Below are positions 1 to 8,175 of a DNA stretch of 38,110 nucleotides, in pieces. Numbering within the stretch: the first letter of the stretch is position 1; every line of letters starts with the position of its first letter. Under the pieces are notes generated by a model that searched no databases, was not told the origin of the DNA, and saw only the letters and a list, made by a program, of their open reading frames with translations. This DNA comes from a virus. Location: positions 1 through 38,110 of the IMG/VR virus record IMGVR_UViG_3300005062_000005, one strand, 5' to 3'. The translations under genes were made by a program, and so were the position numbers.

Positions 1-611
1 GGGTCCAGCCGGACAGGGTAAACGGCATTGTCCATCCACTCCTGGTCGATGCCGATGGTCATCACGCTGCCGGAGATGTCGAGCGTGCCCCACGCCTCAT
101 CACCGTCAGCGGCGATAAAAAGAGGCCGGTAGATGTGAGCAAACTTACCTGTGCCGTAGGCGTTGTGCATGCGGTCCATGTATATGGCGTAGCTGCCCAC
201 CACATCGTCGGGCCGCTCATGCCCGGCCGCGATCTCATCAACAGTCAGAGACGGCTGCCGGTGGTAGCTCAAGTTGCCACTGTCCGTGATGGCGAATTCC
301 CAGGCGTACACGCCGGGATGCTCATCAAATTCAACGTCCCATTTGAGTCGATCACTCACGATGCGGAAGATATCTCCGGTCGGAGTGCTCAGCGTCTCGC
401 CGTCAAAAGTCTCCCCCTCCAGGGCCTGAGCCGCAGTCCGGTTGATGTTGAGCCACGCCACCTCCTGCCCGCCGATCTCCAGCGACAGATTGGCGTTGGG
501 TACCACCACCCCCGGACAGCGCTCGTCGCTACCGCCGATAACGGTACGCAGATCCCGGTCATCCGCGATCATGACGTATTCGGAGGTATTACGAAGAGTC
601 AGTTCTGCCAT
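1..611 (-). CDS. Tail fibre-like virion protein, N-terminal part (cut by left window edge)
   Basis: This frame opens with ATG at 611 and stays open to the window edge (203 codons), so the C-terminus is missing. The translation starts MAELTLRNTSEYVMIADD and ends AVYPVRLD. That tail resembles the 'YPV-x-(V/I/L)-D-P' segment of phage fibre and structural proteins, which usually precedes a beta-rich C-terminal domain. Its ATG overlaps the stop of the upstream gene (TGATG), which suggests translational coupling. It is the last gene of the head/neck operon visible on this side. The fragment entering at the right edge (37562-38110) has the features expected of the missing C-terminal part. The function as fibre or receptor-binding protein is inferred from context and the motif only. 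Confidence 0.6.
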   Translation of the reverse strand, partial: MAELTLRNTSEYVMIADDRDLRTVIGGSDERCPGVVVPNANLSLEIGGQEVAWLNINRTAAQALEGETFDGETLSTPTGDIFRIVSDRLKWDVEFDEHPGVYAWEFAITDSGNLSYHRQPSLTVDEIAAGHERPDDVVGSYAIYMDRMHNAYGTGKFAHIYRPLFIAADGDEAWGTLDISGSVMTIGIDQEWMDNAVYPVRLD

Positions 612-889
612 CACGCTTCCCTCACCCTGAACCGCTTCGACCGCATATGGCCGCTGCCCACCCGCTCCCAGTTCATGGACTTTGCCCCAGTCTCACGGAT
701 CAGCCGCACGGCCTCACGCCGGTACACCTCACGCCACCGCCCGAGCATGCCCATGATGTGGGCCACTCTGCCGCGAACCAGCACCGTGGCCACGACCTCG
801 AACGGGTCGCCGTACCGGGCATGCTCCGGCCCGGCCCGCAGGATGGCCACGACCGGGTCGGCGCAGATGGGTGTCAGAGTTACGGACAC
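611..889 (-). CDS. Conserved-looking phage protein, unknown function (head/neck region)
   Basis: This is a 92-residue basic protein starting MSVTLTPICADPVVAIL and ending in an Arg/Lys-rich tail. The start is GTG at 889, chosen because an AGGAG lies 7 bases upstream, inside the stop region of the preceding gene. Its stop overlaps the next ATG (TGATG). No enzymatic motif or membrane segment is visible. The position after the adaptor proteins and before the fibre-like gene suggests a small virion or neck component, but that is context only. Confidence 0.65.
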   Translation of the reverse strand: MSVTLTPICADPVVAILRAGPEHARYGDPFEVVATVLVRGRVAHIMGMLGRWREVYRREAVRLIRETGAKSMNWERVGSGHMRSKRFRVREA

Positions 890-899
890 TCGAGTGCTC

Positions 900-1331
900 C
901 TAGACGTTACCCGAGGTGATGGCGTATGAGTCCAAACCGACAGTGCCGCCGGAAACGATGGACGTTCCGCCGCCAGAGATGGTGATTACAACTTCTTCCC
1001 CCGCGTCCGTGGCCGTGCTCAGGCGGGCGTCGTAGTCCTCAACGAAGTTACCGGCAGAGTCTTCAAGTACGGCGAACGTGGGCACGCCAGATGTGGACGC
1101 GGTCACATCGGACACGCTATTAGCTGTCCACACCCCGCCGGACGGAGCCCCGGCGATGGGGCTGCCCATCTCGAAGGTGACGAGCAGGTCGCCGGTCGGG
1201 GGGCCGCCCTTGGTGGTCGGTTTGGCTCCGGCGTAAATCTTGAGGACCGCAGCCCCGGCCCCGGCATCGGCCAGGGTGGTGCGGGCCGCGCCGCGGGCGT
1301 TACGCAAGGAATCGGAAGATCGCATGGTCAT
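900..1331 (-). CDS. Small virion-associated protein, beta-rich, unknown role
   Basis: This 143-residue protein has a short basic N-terminus (RSSDSLRNARGAARTTLADAG), then an Ala/Gly/Thr/Val-rich sequence containing AAVLKIYAGAKP, likely a compact beta fold. A GGAGG lies 8 bases before the ATG at 1331. Similar proteins with an 'IYTGAKP'-like segment are, from memory, common in prophage head-tail modules. It lies between the second adaptor-like gene and a small basic protein in the same leftward operon. A structural or decoration role is inferred from position, with no diagnostic motif. Confidence 0.65.
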   Translation of the reverse strand: MTMRSSDSLRNARGAARTTLADAGAGAAVLKIYAGAKPTTKGGPPTGDLLVTFEMGSPIAGAPSGGVWTANSVSDVTASTSGVPTFAVLEDSAGNFVEDYDARLSTATDAGEEVVITISGGGTSIVSGGTVGLDSYAITSGNV

Positions 1332-1354
1332 AATGTTTGCCTCCTATGGCTCAG

Positions 1355-1993
1355 CTAAATGCCCATCTTCGTCTTACGGAGTGGGGCAACCGTTCCACCC
1401 CTTTCCTCTTTGAAACGGGCTGAATCTATTTTTTGCTCGAAATTTCTCCACTGAACTGCGGCCAACTGCGGGTTGGACCAGGCTTTGTTCGGTTGCAGCA
1501 TCAGATACGCCCGGGCTCCTGCGGTTATGGCTTCCTCATGTTCGTCCATCAGGAACTCAGGCCCCACAAGGCTAGTCCTCGAAGGCTGCAGGACAACCCT
1601 GACGACCATGGCACCACTGATGGTTTGCAACGGGGTCGGCCAGAGGTGGACCAGATTGGGAGCGGTCACACGATAGTTGAGGGGCTGTCGGGCGGTATCA
1701 TCTTCCAGGTCATCCCATCCGGCCCTGGATATTGGCTCGACTTCCTGCTCGGCGACCTTGATCTTAGTCACGTTGCTGACCTTGACGTTGTTGTCATCCA
1801 CCACGCAGTTGTATGCGCTCTGCCCCGCGATGATGTCCGTGGCACTGGAGTCTATCCACCAGACTTCGGACTTGCGGCAAAAGCGAATAGCCGCCTTTCT
1901 GACGGCGTCGATGATCGCCGGAATCGGGCACCCGGGAAGATCCAGAAGAATCAAGTCGGCGTACTCTGCCCACTGGATGGTTGCGAGAGTCAT
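1355..1993 (-). CDS. Phage adaptor (head-tail connector)-like protein
   Basis: This 212-residue protein begins MTLATIQWAEYADLILLDLPG. It has an N-terminal helical part (IIDAVRKAAIRFCRKSEVW), a central beta region and a C-terminal helical part (HEEAITAGARAYLMLQPNKAW, then WRNFEQKIDSARFK). That layout fits podoviral gp4-like adaptor proteins that bind below the portal ring. The ATG overlaps the stop of the preceding adaptor-like gene (TGATG at 1991-1995), so the two are probably translated together. The family assignment is by pattern and operon position. It could equally be another neck protein. Confidence 0.6.
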   Translation of the reverse strand: MTLATIQWAEYADLILLDLPGCPIPAIIDAVRKAAIRFCRKSEVWWIDSSATDIIAGQSAYNCVVDDNNVKVSNVTKIKVAEQEVEPISRAGWDDLEDDTARQPLNYRVTAPNLVHLWPTPLQTISGAMVVRVVLQPSRTSLVGPEFLMDEHEEAITAGARAYLMLQPNKAWSNPQLAAVQWRNFEQKIDSARFKEERGGTVAPLRKTKMGI

Positions 1994-2655
1994 CAGACTG
2001 AAACCTCCCTGGCGTCGGTGTTAGGCGAGGCCAAAAGTCTGGCCCGAGCCTCGTCACCGAGCATGACGTAGAATGACTGCTCATGGCCCTTGGCTATCTG
2101 CTTCTCAGTGAGGGAACTGCCGTTGATGTTGTAGGCGCACCGCTTCATCCACTCCATCAGGGCTTCCTGCCAGGTGTCATCAAGGGCGATGGTTGATTCA
2201 ACGTCCTCCACGGGGACAGGTGGGGCTGCCAGCACCAATTCAAGGTGCACGTCCTCGGCCGGTACCGGTGTGACGTAGTAGTACTCTGGTGTCTTCTCGT
2301 CGTAGGTGAAATGGTAGATGACGGCTGAAGCCGTGTCGTTGTGCCATGTTGTATTTGCCGCGTTCAGGTCATCCTGGCTCACGTCGGTAACAGGACGGCC
2401 AGGGGTTTCTCCATCGACGCCCATGTTGCGGGAAACGGCGACCAAGAGGCGGGCCGTCGCGGGAACGGTCTGCCGGGTCTTGCCCGCTTCGAGTTTTACA
2501 ACATCGACTTCGGTGCTCACGTCCGGACGAAGATTAGCCACCATGTTTTGCGCCCGGTTTATATACCCGAGCATGGTGTTGTCATCCCAGCGCGTACCGT
2601 CGTCACTGAGGTCTGACCGTACCGCGTCGATAAGTTCCCTGGCCGTCATGGTCAT
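1993..2655 (-). CDS. Phage adaptor-like protein (DUF6682-type pattern)
   Basis: This 220-residue protein starts MTMTARELIDAVRSDLSDDG with WDDNTMLGYINRAQNMV following. This N-terminal helical pattern is what I associate with the phage adaptor family annotated DUF6682. The middle is beta-rich with repeated acidic and proline turns (PVPAEDVHLELVLAAPPVP). The C-terminus is helical (WQEALMEWMKRCAYNIN). The start ATG at 2655 has GGGAG upstream. It lies directly after the capsid and a small acidic protein and is coupled to the following adaptor-like gene. The probable role is connecting portal and tail, by inference. Confidence 0.65.
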   Translation of the reverse strand: MTMTARELIDAVRSDLSDDGTRWDDNTMLGYINRAQNMVANLRPDVSTEVDVVKLEAGKTRQTVPATARLLVAVSRNMGVDGETPGRPVTDVSQDDLNAANTTWHNDTASAVIYHFTYDEKTPEYYYVTPVPAEDVHLELVLAAPPVPVEDVESTIALDDTWQEALMEWMKRCAYNINGSSLTEKQIAKGHEQSFYVMLGDEARARLLASPNTDAREVSV

Positions 2656-2667
2656 GGTTCAATCTCC

Positions 2668-3210
2668 CTACTCGCTGAGGGCGTCGGCTTTGGCCTGCAT
2701 CGCCTGCATGTAGTCGATGATGGCCAACTTCTTGTCCGCAACGTTCAGTCCCTCGGCGAGAGGATTCATGCCGATTTCTGCCGCGTAGTTGTCCAGGGCG
2801 GCATGACGGCCCATGGCGTTGACCACGGAAACAGCTTCCTCGAGCGTGTCACATTTGTTGGGGTCGTCTTCCGGACCGCCCTCAGGAGCGGGGGTGGTTG
2901 GGGCCTCGCCATGGGCCACAGGCTGAACGCTGGCGGCCGGGGCTGGGGCGTTCCGAAGATCGTCGAGTCCTTCGGCATGGTTCTGGGGGTTGACGTCGTC
3001 CGGATCATCCAGATCGATGTATTCGACATCGGAAAGGTCGGAACCGGGGCCGATGTCGAACATGATCGGGTTACGCTTGATGAGCACTTCGGCGTCGGCT
3101 TCATCCACTTCGCAAGAGTAGCCGTTGTCCTTGGTGAACTCGTATTCTTTGGTCAGGTACTTGCCCTTCAGGTGAAGGTTTTTCCCTCTCTTGTACGTCA
3201 GCTTAATCAT
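2668..3210 (-). CDS. Acidic capsid-region protein with a C-terminal HeH/LEM-like segment
   Basis: This protein has 180 residues. A basic N-terminus (MIKLTYKRGKNLHLKGKY) leads to a compact region with a cysteine and many acidic residues. A Pro/Ala-rich linker (about residues 85-115) follows. The helical C-terminus (TLEEAVSVVNAMGRHAALDNYA and onward) looks like the small helix-extended-helix domain often found at the end of phage head proteins. The ATG at 3210 is preceded by AAGGAT. It follows the major capsid gene after a strong hairpin. A head completion or decoration role is plausible but not shown by any motif. Confidence 0.6.
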   Translation of the reverse strand: MIKLTYKRGKNLHLKGKYLTKEYEFTKDNGYSCEVDEADAEVLIKRNPIMFDIGPGSDLSDVEYIDLDDPDDVNPQNHAEGLDDLRNAPAPAASVQPVAHGEAPTTPAPEGGPEDDPNKCDTLEEAVSVVNAMGRHAALDNYAAEIGMNPLAEGLNVADKKLAIIDYMQAMQAKADALSE

Positions 3211-3227
3211 GCAGTTATCCTTGAATG

Positions 3228-3251
3228 GCCCGGGGGACCACTCCCCCGGGC
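3228..3251 (-). promoter_or_regulatory. Perfect 10-bp stem hairpin downstream of the capsid gene
   Basis: GCCCGGGGGA (3228-3237), loop CCAC, TCCCCCGGGC (3242-3251) form a perfect stem in the short gap between the capsid stop (3267) and the next ATG (3210). No run of T follows on the minus strand, so it is not a standard intrinsic terminator. It may stabilise the capsid mRNA 3' end or partly reduce downstream expression. The structure is seen directly and the role is inference. Confidence 0.6.
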
Positions 3252-3266
3252 GTTTAGGTTCATTGA

Positions 3267-4352
3267 CTAGGCGTTCGGGTTGCTGCAGGCGGTGTCCACG
3301 GCGACGACGCCGAAGTCCTTCCCGTTGTAGGTGGACTTCTTGACGCCGTAGATGCAGCCGCCGGTGATGGCGAGCTTGTTGCCGCGGTCGTCGGTTTCCT
3401 CGTTCCAGGAATACCGGTTCTTCTTGGTCACGCCGCCGTAGGCGATCATGCCTGCCTGGGCACCAAGGAACAGAGCCCGGGCGGCCTCCACGTTGGCTCC
3501 TGCACCGTAGTCGTCGAAACGGATGACATTCCGGTGTTTGTGCAGGATCACGTCCGCGTATTCGCCGAGCGCGTTCTTGTAGATCTTGTTCTTGTCGCCG
3601 CGCACGCCCGCGGCCTTCTGGATGGCCAGCCAGTCGTTTTCGCTGGACGAGGTGCGGAGCTGATACGCCTGGTATGTGTGCATGAGCAGGACGAACTTTT
3701 TCTCGCCGTCGACCATGAACGGAAGCATCATCGGGTCGCTGGTTTCAGCCAAAGCCACCAGACGTTCAACGAGAACGAGTCCGATGGAGTCCGCAGCCTC
3801 CATGTCGGCAGCGCCGGTCGCGTCACCGCCATAGATGGTGTGCGAAGAATCCGGGGCGGACAAGGTATTGTTGGCGCGGCCTGTCCAGGTGTCCGCTACG
3901 TGGAAGTCGGAGTTGATGCCCCGAGCACCGGCCAGGTACATCATGATCTGCTGGTCCTGGTCCTCGCCGAACCAGATGGCCAGGGCGTCACGGCTCTGCT
4001 TGCGCAGATTGTACGGGACACGCTGCTGGGTCATCTTGCCCTTGGTGCGGGTACCCTTCCGGCGCTGGTCGATGAACAGCGCATCGTTGAAGAAGGTCAG
4101 GGCTTCTTCGGCAGGAGTCCCTTCAATGTCGGCATCACCCTCGGCACCGTCGCCGGAGAGCTTCATGCGCAGGCCCACAGTGATTTTCTCACCGGCGCCC
4201 TTTTCCAGTTCGTTCTGCTGCTTGATGAGCGCGTCGTCGCCGGCGCCAATGAACTTGGCGAAGTACTGATTGATGGCCGCTTCAACGGCCAGGGAAGTGG
4301 ACCATCGTTGGACAGCCAACGGATCATTAAGAGCAAATTCGGTATCAGCCAT
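3267..4352 (-). CDS. Major capsid protein, N4-gp56 family
   Basis: This 361-residue protein starts MADTEFALNDPLAVQRWS. The N-terminal segment is helical (VEAAINQYFAKFIGAGDDALI), followed by KGAGEKITVGLRMKLSGDG and then QQRVPYNLRKQSRDALAIWFGEDQDQQIM. The C-terminal part contains ALFLGAQAGMIAYGG and YSWNEETDDRGNKLAITGGCIYGVKK. This order is characteristic of the N4-gp56 (HK97-fold) major capsid family found in podoviruses. GGAGG lies about 9 bases upstream of the ATG, inside the end of the scaffold gene. It is flanked by scaffold and adaptor genes as expected. The protein forms the icosahedral shell. Confidence 0.9.
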   Translation of the reverse strand: MADTEFALNDPLAVQRWSTSLAVEAAINQYFAKFIGAGDDALIKQQNELEKGAGEKITVGLRMKLSGDGAEGDADIEGTPAEEALTFFNDALFIDQRRKGTRTKGKMTQQRVPYNLRKQSRDALAIWFGEDQDQQIMMYLAGARGINSDFHVADTWTGRANNTLSAPDSSHTIYGGDATGAADMEAADSIGLVLVERLVALAETSDPMMLPFMVDGEKKFVLLMHTYQAYQLRTSSSENDWLAIQKAAGVRGDKNKIYKNALGEYADVILHKHRNVIRFDDYGAGANVEAARALFLGAQAGMIAYGGVTKKNRYSWNEETDDRGNKLAITGGCIYGVKKSTYNGKDFGVVAVDTACSNPNA

Positions 4353-4356
4353 TTAA

Positions 4357-5580
4357 CTACCCTCCAAGGTGTTTGGCCTGTTCCTCGGGGGAGAGTCTGG
4401 CGAAGTCGGCCTCGGACATGGTCGCACCGGTGGGCTCGGGCTTCTCGGAAGAACCCGGTCCATCACCGAGGCTACGGAAGTCCGGACCATCGCCGCCTCC
4501 CCTGAATTTTTCAGTGAGTTCCTTCGTGACCTCGGCTCGGATGGACTGTTCGAGTTCTGCCCGAAGGGCATCAGTGTCCACCGAACCGTTGAAGTCGTAG
4601 GCGTCCTTGACGAAGCCCGCGACTTCAATAGCTTTGCGGCCGAGATAGACTTGGCTGCCTGTTTCAGGATCGACCAGGACGGTCTTGGGATTCGTCAAGG
4701 CCAGGATTGTTTCGGAAGAAAGGCCGCGTTCACTGGCGAAGCTGACAGCCTTTGTCGCTGTCTCACCTGAGGCGGTCCCTTCAGGGAACAACCCGTTCAG
4801 TTCCGTGACGCAATTATCGAGGAACACTGTGGTGCCGGAAGTCCGGGCGCTCTCGTCGGCGGCCTTGACCTTGAGCTCCAGGGTCTTGCCGTGAGCATAG
4901 TCGGCCGCAACCTCGGGACCGTAGTCCTCAAGGCGTACCCTCAGGCCCTTGCCTTCGGGGGTATCCTCCGTGGCCATGGCCGCATACTCGGGGTATTTCT
5001 TCTGAAACTCCTGGACGTCCGGCAAGAGCTCTTCGGGAATCGTAGCCTGGGGAGCGTCCTTCTTCGGCTTGGCGGTACCGGCCTCACGGGCGGTGCGCTC
5101 CCGAGTCAGGGCATCCTCAGCTTCCTTGAGCCTGTTCTGTGCTTCCTGCCGTTTCTTTCGCTCTTCCTGCAGGGCTTTGAGGGGGACGGTCCGTTCGTTG
5201 CCTTCATCGTCTTTGGCGGGCGCATCTTCGTCTGATTTGCCGTCGCCTCCGTCTTCTGGCTTAGCTTCGCCCTTGTCATCGGCTGGCTCCCCATCGCCGT
5301 CTTTCTCAGGAATTTCGGTGTCCTTGTCACCTGACGGACGGGACTGGTCCGATTCGTTCGTCCCTGGCTCTTCCTCGGGCACTTCTCCGCGCAACTCGGC
5401 TTCAGACGGGGCCTTCTCGAGCCAGTCGTATTCCGGACTGCCCGAATCGTCGGCCGCGCTTTCTTCCGAAGTCGGCGCTTCCTGGGATGGGGTTTCCTGC
5501 TCGGTGGCCTGCTCGGTCACGCTTTCCTGACGTGCTTCTTCCTGACTTTCTGTGGTCGTGTCCTGAAGCTGCTTATCCAT
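4357..5580 (-). CDS. Scaffolding-like capsid assembly protein
   Basis: This 407-residue protein is very acidic. Its first ~170 residues are Glu/Asp/Ser/Pro-rich and probably disordered. A charged coiled-coil segment follows (KALQEERKKRQEAQNRLKEAED), and the helical C-terminus ends LSPEEQAKHLGG. I use ATG 5580 (MDKQLQDTTTES) because AAAGGAG lies 7 bases upstream; the frame is open 34 codons further without a good binding site. Composition, size and position immediately before the major capsid gene fit a scaffold that guides shell assembly and leaves the procapsid. No protease gene was seen nearby, so it is probably recycled or ejected intact. Confidence 0.75.
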   Translation of the reverse strand: MDKQLQDTTTESQEEARQESVTEQATEQETPSQEAPTSEESAADDSGSPEYDWLEKAPSEAELRGEVPEEEPGTNESDQSRPSGDKDTEIPEKDGDGEPADDKGEAKPEDGGDGKSDEDAPAKDDEGNERTVPLKALQEERKKRQEAQNRLKEAEDALTRERTAREAGTAKPKKDAPQATIPEELLPDVQEFQKKYPEYAAMATEDTPEGKGLRVRLEDYGPEVAADYAHGKTLELKVKAADESARTSGTTVFLDNCVTELNGLFPEGTASGETATKAVSFASERGLSSETILALTNPKTVLVDPETGSQVYLGRKAIEVAGFVKDAYDFNGSVDTDALRAELEQSIRAEVTKELTEKFRGGGDGPDFRSLGDGPGSSEKPEPTGATMSEADFARLSPEEQAKHLGG

Positions 5581-5596
5581 CTCGATTCTCCTTTTT

Positions 5597-5611
5597 CGCC
5601 TGAGAAAGGCG
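5597..5611 (-). promoter_or_regulatory. Small hairpin just upstream of the scaffold ribosome binding site
   Basis: CGCCT-N5-AGGCG forms a 5-bp stem ending immediately before the AAAAAGGAG of the scaffold gene. It could set the 5' end or stability of that mRNA. The short stem makes chance occurrence possible. Confidence 0.3.
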
Positions 5612-5680
5612 CATTTCGGCTGGTCACGGGGGCCGACCCGGAGTGATATTTCCTCGGCGGTAACGCCCGCCGGTGGCGGC

Positions 5681-5731
5681 AAAACAAAAGCCCCGAAGAG
5701 GGAGACTCTTTCGAGTTCCCTGCAACGGGGC
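5681..5731 (-). terminator. Intrinsic terminator between portal block and scaffold/capsid block
   Basis: Read on the minus strand, an outer GCCCCG/CGGGGC stem (5726-5731 with 5690-5695) encloses an inner stem AGGGA-ACTC-GAAA-GAGT-TCCCT with a one-base bulge. It is followed by TTTTGTTTT. This is a strong intrinsic terminator shape. It lies in the roughly 220-base gap (5581-5801) that otherwise holds no gene I can support. Read-through, antitermination or a second promoter would be needed to express scaffold and capsid. Confidence 0.75.
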
Positions 5732-5801
5732 CTATTGGCGCGGTTGGCTGCCTATAATGCGGGGCCCGGTCGGGCGCGGCATCAGGCGGTATGTGTGCGG
5801 G

Positions 5802-5915
5802 CTACAAGCCCTTAATATCTTCTCCCTTCTCCATTTTCTCCAAAAGGGACACGATCATTTTCAATCCGCGGACAATGATGCGGATGAGTAGTCTTGTTTC
5901 AGCGGAGACGGCCAT
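5802..5915 (-). CDS. 37-residue conserved-looking small phage protein
   Basis: ATG at 5915, TAG at 5804-5802. The protein begins MAVSAETRLLIRIIVRG and continues LKMIVSLLEKMEKGE. It starts 2 bases after the stop of the upstream 66-residue gene, so it is probably translationally coupled. It is a single amphipathic helix with a hydrophobic face. From memory, similar 'RLLxRLxVRGLKxIxSLLEK' mini-proteins sit downstream of portal genes in other podoviruses. Function unknown. It lies before a strong terminator and closes the packaging/portal transcript. Confidence 0.6.
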   Translation of the reverse strand: MAVSAETRLLIRIIVRGLKMIVSLLEKMEKGEDIKGL

Positions 5916-5917
5916 GC

Positions 5918-6118
5918 CTATTCCCACCTGATCCGGTCGAAGTTGTCCCGGTACTTCTGCCGGTCAACCTCAGTTTCCGTCCGGTTCCAGCACCGAAAGT
6001 TGCGGCCGTTAGGAAGTTCCCGATGGCCGCGGAAATGTTTTTCCGCCTTGCGTTCAAAGGCGGCTTCCTGGGCGGGGGTCATCGCCCCCCAATCCTTCTT
6101 CGGTTCAGCGTTCGGCAT
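5918..6118 (-). CDS. Small conserved-looking phage protein downstream of portal
   Basis: A 66-residue charged protein starting MPNAEPKKDWGAMTPAQEAAFERKA and ending in an Arg/Asp-rich tail (YRDNFDRIRWE). GAGAAG lies just before ATG 6118. It starts 12 bases after the portal stop and is followed almost immediately by the 37-residue gene. No catalytic motif is visible. Its constant-looking neighbourhood suggests a minor capsid assembly or packaging accessory, which is inference only. Confidence 0.6.
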   Translation of the reverse strand: MPNAEPKKDWGAMTPAQEAAFERKAEKHFRGHRELPNGRNFRCWNRTETEVDRQKYRDNFDRIRWE

Positions 6119-6129
6119 ATCTTCTCGCC

Positions 6130-8172
6130 TTATATCTGCGGCAGTGCAGGCTGTGGTTGACTCTTTCTCGCTTCCTCGGCCAATTCCTTTCCGACTTTGT
6201 GCCCGGCCAGATAATCCTCGCGCTTCTGGTCGCCAACGGTCTTGTCTGCCTTGGCGGCCTTGTCCGCTATCTCCGCCCTGAGTTTTGCGTTCTCAAGCTG
6301 CTTTGCCTCAAGTCCGAGCAAGACTATGCGATCTTCAATCATCTTCTGCTTCTCTGCCGTTTCTTTTTCGGACTGCATCCTGGCCAGGACTTGTTCCTTG
6401 ATCTCTTCCGGCGTCATATCCTCCTCACCGGGCATCTGCCCCAAGAGCGGGCGCAGGCGCATCAGGAGGGCGTCCTTGTTCGGGAGGTTGGAAAGTTCAA
6501 GGGCGAACGACATGAGGTGCGGAATGATCTCCGGCGGGGACTGCTTCACCCATTCGATGATAAGGTTAAGGCTCTGTTCCCTTGTGGTGTCGGTGGCCGG
6601 AGAATCGGTGATGACAATGTCGTAAATACCCTGCGTGATGTTGTTGGTGATGACCACGCCTCCTATTTCGTCCCGCTTCGGCTGGTTGAGCTCGACGAAC
6701 CTTTCCTGGTTCGTGATCTTGTCAGTGATACGAAGAATTTTCGGCCCCTTCCATTTGTCCTGAATCTCCGCTGACGCCAAGGTGCCAATGCGTTGGTGGC
6801 TCTGCTTGAGGTTGTCGAAGAGTTCCGCCAGAACCGTATTCGCCTGACGCTGCTTGTTTTCCAGAGCCTTGCCGGATTGAACGCTTGAACGATAGCCCAT
6901 GATCTCGTCGTTGGCCCCAGAGACTTGCTGAATCTCGGATTCGGATGCCGTCATCAAATCGGCCTGCCCCTGAGCGAGCATCTGCCCTTCAATGATTTGG
7001 ACTTTGGCCAATCCGCCCTCTTTGAGCTTCACGGCACCATCCATGGAATTTATTTCATCATAGAGAGTCTGAGCATCTTCAACGGCCTCTGCCTCGAATA
7101 AGACACGACGTTTTTGCAACAGGGCCAGGGCCATGGAACGGCGTTTGTTCACCTCTTCGTTTTGACCGCGAATCTGCCGGGGCACGCCGTAGGGGAACTT
7201 GAACCGGTCCACGTAGCCGAGGAACGGCACGTAGGGGTACTGGTCATGTCCGTGTGGGCTGGGCATATCCTGAAGCGGCTGAGCGCCTAGGAAAGTGAGG
7301 ACGCGCATCTTCCGAACCTTGGCCCTGATGATCTCCACGGCGGCCGTAACCATCATGTAGACCTCTTGGTCAGGGCTCTTTGGATCAATCTCGAGGCAAC
7401 GGCCGTCGGGGAAGCGGGCGAACAGACAATCTTCAAGGACCGGATACCACATCTCAACCGGGCGAACGCGCTTGCGGTTGGGGTCAATCCAGTTGCCCAT
7501 TCCCATGACGCGCTTGTACTGCTCGATGTCGTCGGCGTAGTCGCCGTATCCCACGATGTAGTCACTGTCGTTGGAGGACAGACCATCATAGGCCCCCTGG
7601 ATTTCCTTCTCCTTCTCGGGGAACATGGAGATCAAGGCCTCGAGGTCCATCCACCGTTGGAAGAACATGTACCGGCATTCCTCCGGGTCCAGCCACGGGG
7701 AAGCAAAGGGGTCCCACCAAACCTCTTTCCAATCGCGTTGCCTGATCTGAATGGGTTCCTTGCGAGGATCGGGGTTCAAACCGACATGGATCCATCCGAT
7801 ACCGGGGACAACGGCGTCCTTGAACGCCCTGGAAATATGGTGCTGTCCACGGTTTTGGTCCATGACGAACTGGATTGACTCGGTCATGATCTCGGCCATC
7901 TGTCCGTCTTTGGTGGTCCGCGCTTTTGCGATAATGTTCTGGCGGCCGGCTGCCTGGGTCCCGATAATCAGGTTTACGGCCGGGAAAATCTTGTTGATGG
8001 TCAGCGGGTCTATGCCTTTCTCTATCGCATCTAACCTGTCTGCCTGAGTCCACTGGTAGCCGTCGTACATCTCGCAGTCGCGCCACGAATCGGACCGCCA
8101 GTCACGGGCGGCCATGCGTGCCTCTTCGACAAATCCTGCGGCCATATGTGGAGTCATCTTCTTCAACGGCAT
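6130..8172 (-). CDS. Portal protein (P22-like)
   Basis: This is a 680-residue portal protein. The N-terminal region includes DWRSDSWRDCEMYDGYQWTQ and LTINKIFPAVNLIIGTQAAGRQ. A wing region follows (DWKEVWWDPFASPWLDPEECR, a typical portal segment). The C-terminal third is a long charged helix (about residues 575-670, with repeated Glu/Lys), as in the P22-type barrel. It starts at ATG 8172 with GAGGAG upstream and follows the terminase directly. It would form the dodecameric ring at one capsid vertex through which DNA is packaged and ejected. Length and motifs agree with the P22-like portal family. Confidence 0.9.
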   Translation of the reverse strand: MPLKKMTPHMAAGFVEEARMAARDWRSDSWRDCEMYDGYQWTQADRLDAIEKGIDPLTINKIFPAVNLIIGTQAAGRQNIIAKARTTKDGQMAEIMTESIQFVMDQNRGQHHISRAFKDAVVPGIGWIHVGLNPDPRKEPIQIRQRDWKEVWWDPFASPWLDPEECRYMFFQRWMDLEALISMFPEKEKEIQGAYDGLSSNDSDYIVGYGDYADDIEQYKRVMGMGNWIDPNRKRVRPVEMWYPVLEDCLFARFPDGRCLEIDPKSPDQEVYMMVTAAVEIIRAKVRKMRVLTFLGAQPLQDMPSPHGHDQYPYVPFLGYVDRFKFPYGVPRQIRGQNEEVNKRRSMALALLQKRRVLFEAEAVEDAQTLYDEINSMDGAVKLKEGGLAKVQIIEGQMLAQGQADLMTASESEIQQVSGANDEIMGYRSSVQSGKALENKQRQANTVLAELFDNLKQSHQRIGTLASAEIQDKWKGPKILRITDKITNQERFVELNQPKRDEIGGVVITNNITQGIYDIVITDSPATDTTREQSLNLIIEWVKQSPPEIIPHLMSFALELSNLPNKDALLMRLRPLLGQMPGEEDMTPEEIKEQVLARMQSEKETAEKQKMIEDRIVLLGLEAKQLENAKLRAEIADKAAKADKTVGDQKREDYLAGHKVGKELAEEARKSQPQPALPQI

Positions 8173-8175
8173 GGA

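Noticed and set aside
3534-4505. Long plus-strand open frame of 323 codons opposite the capsid gene
   Set aside because: It is the codon-biased antisense of the clearly recognisable capsid gene. The translation has no family character and no good ribosome binding site. GC-rich genes here produce many such shadows.
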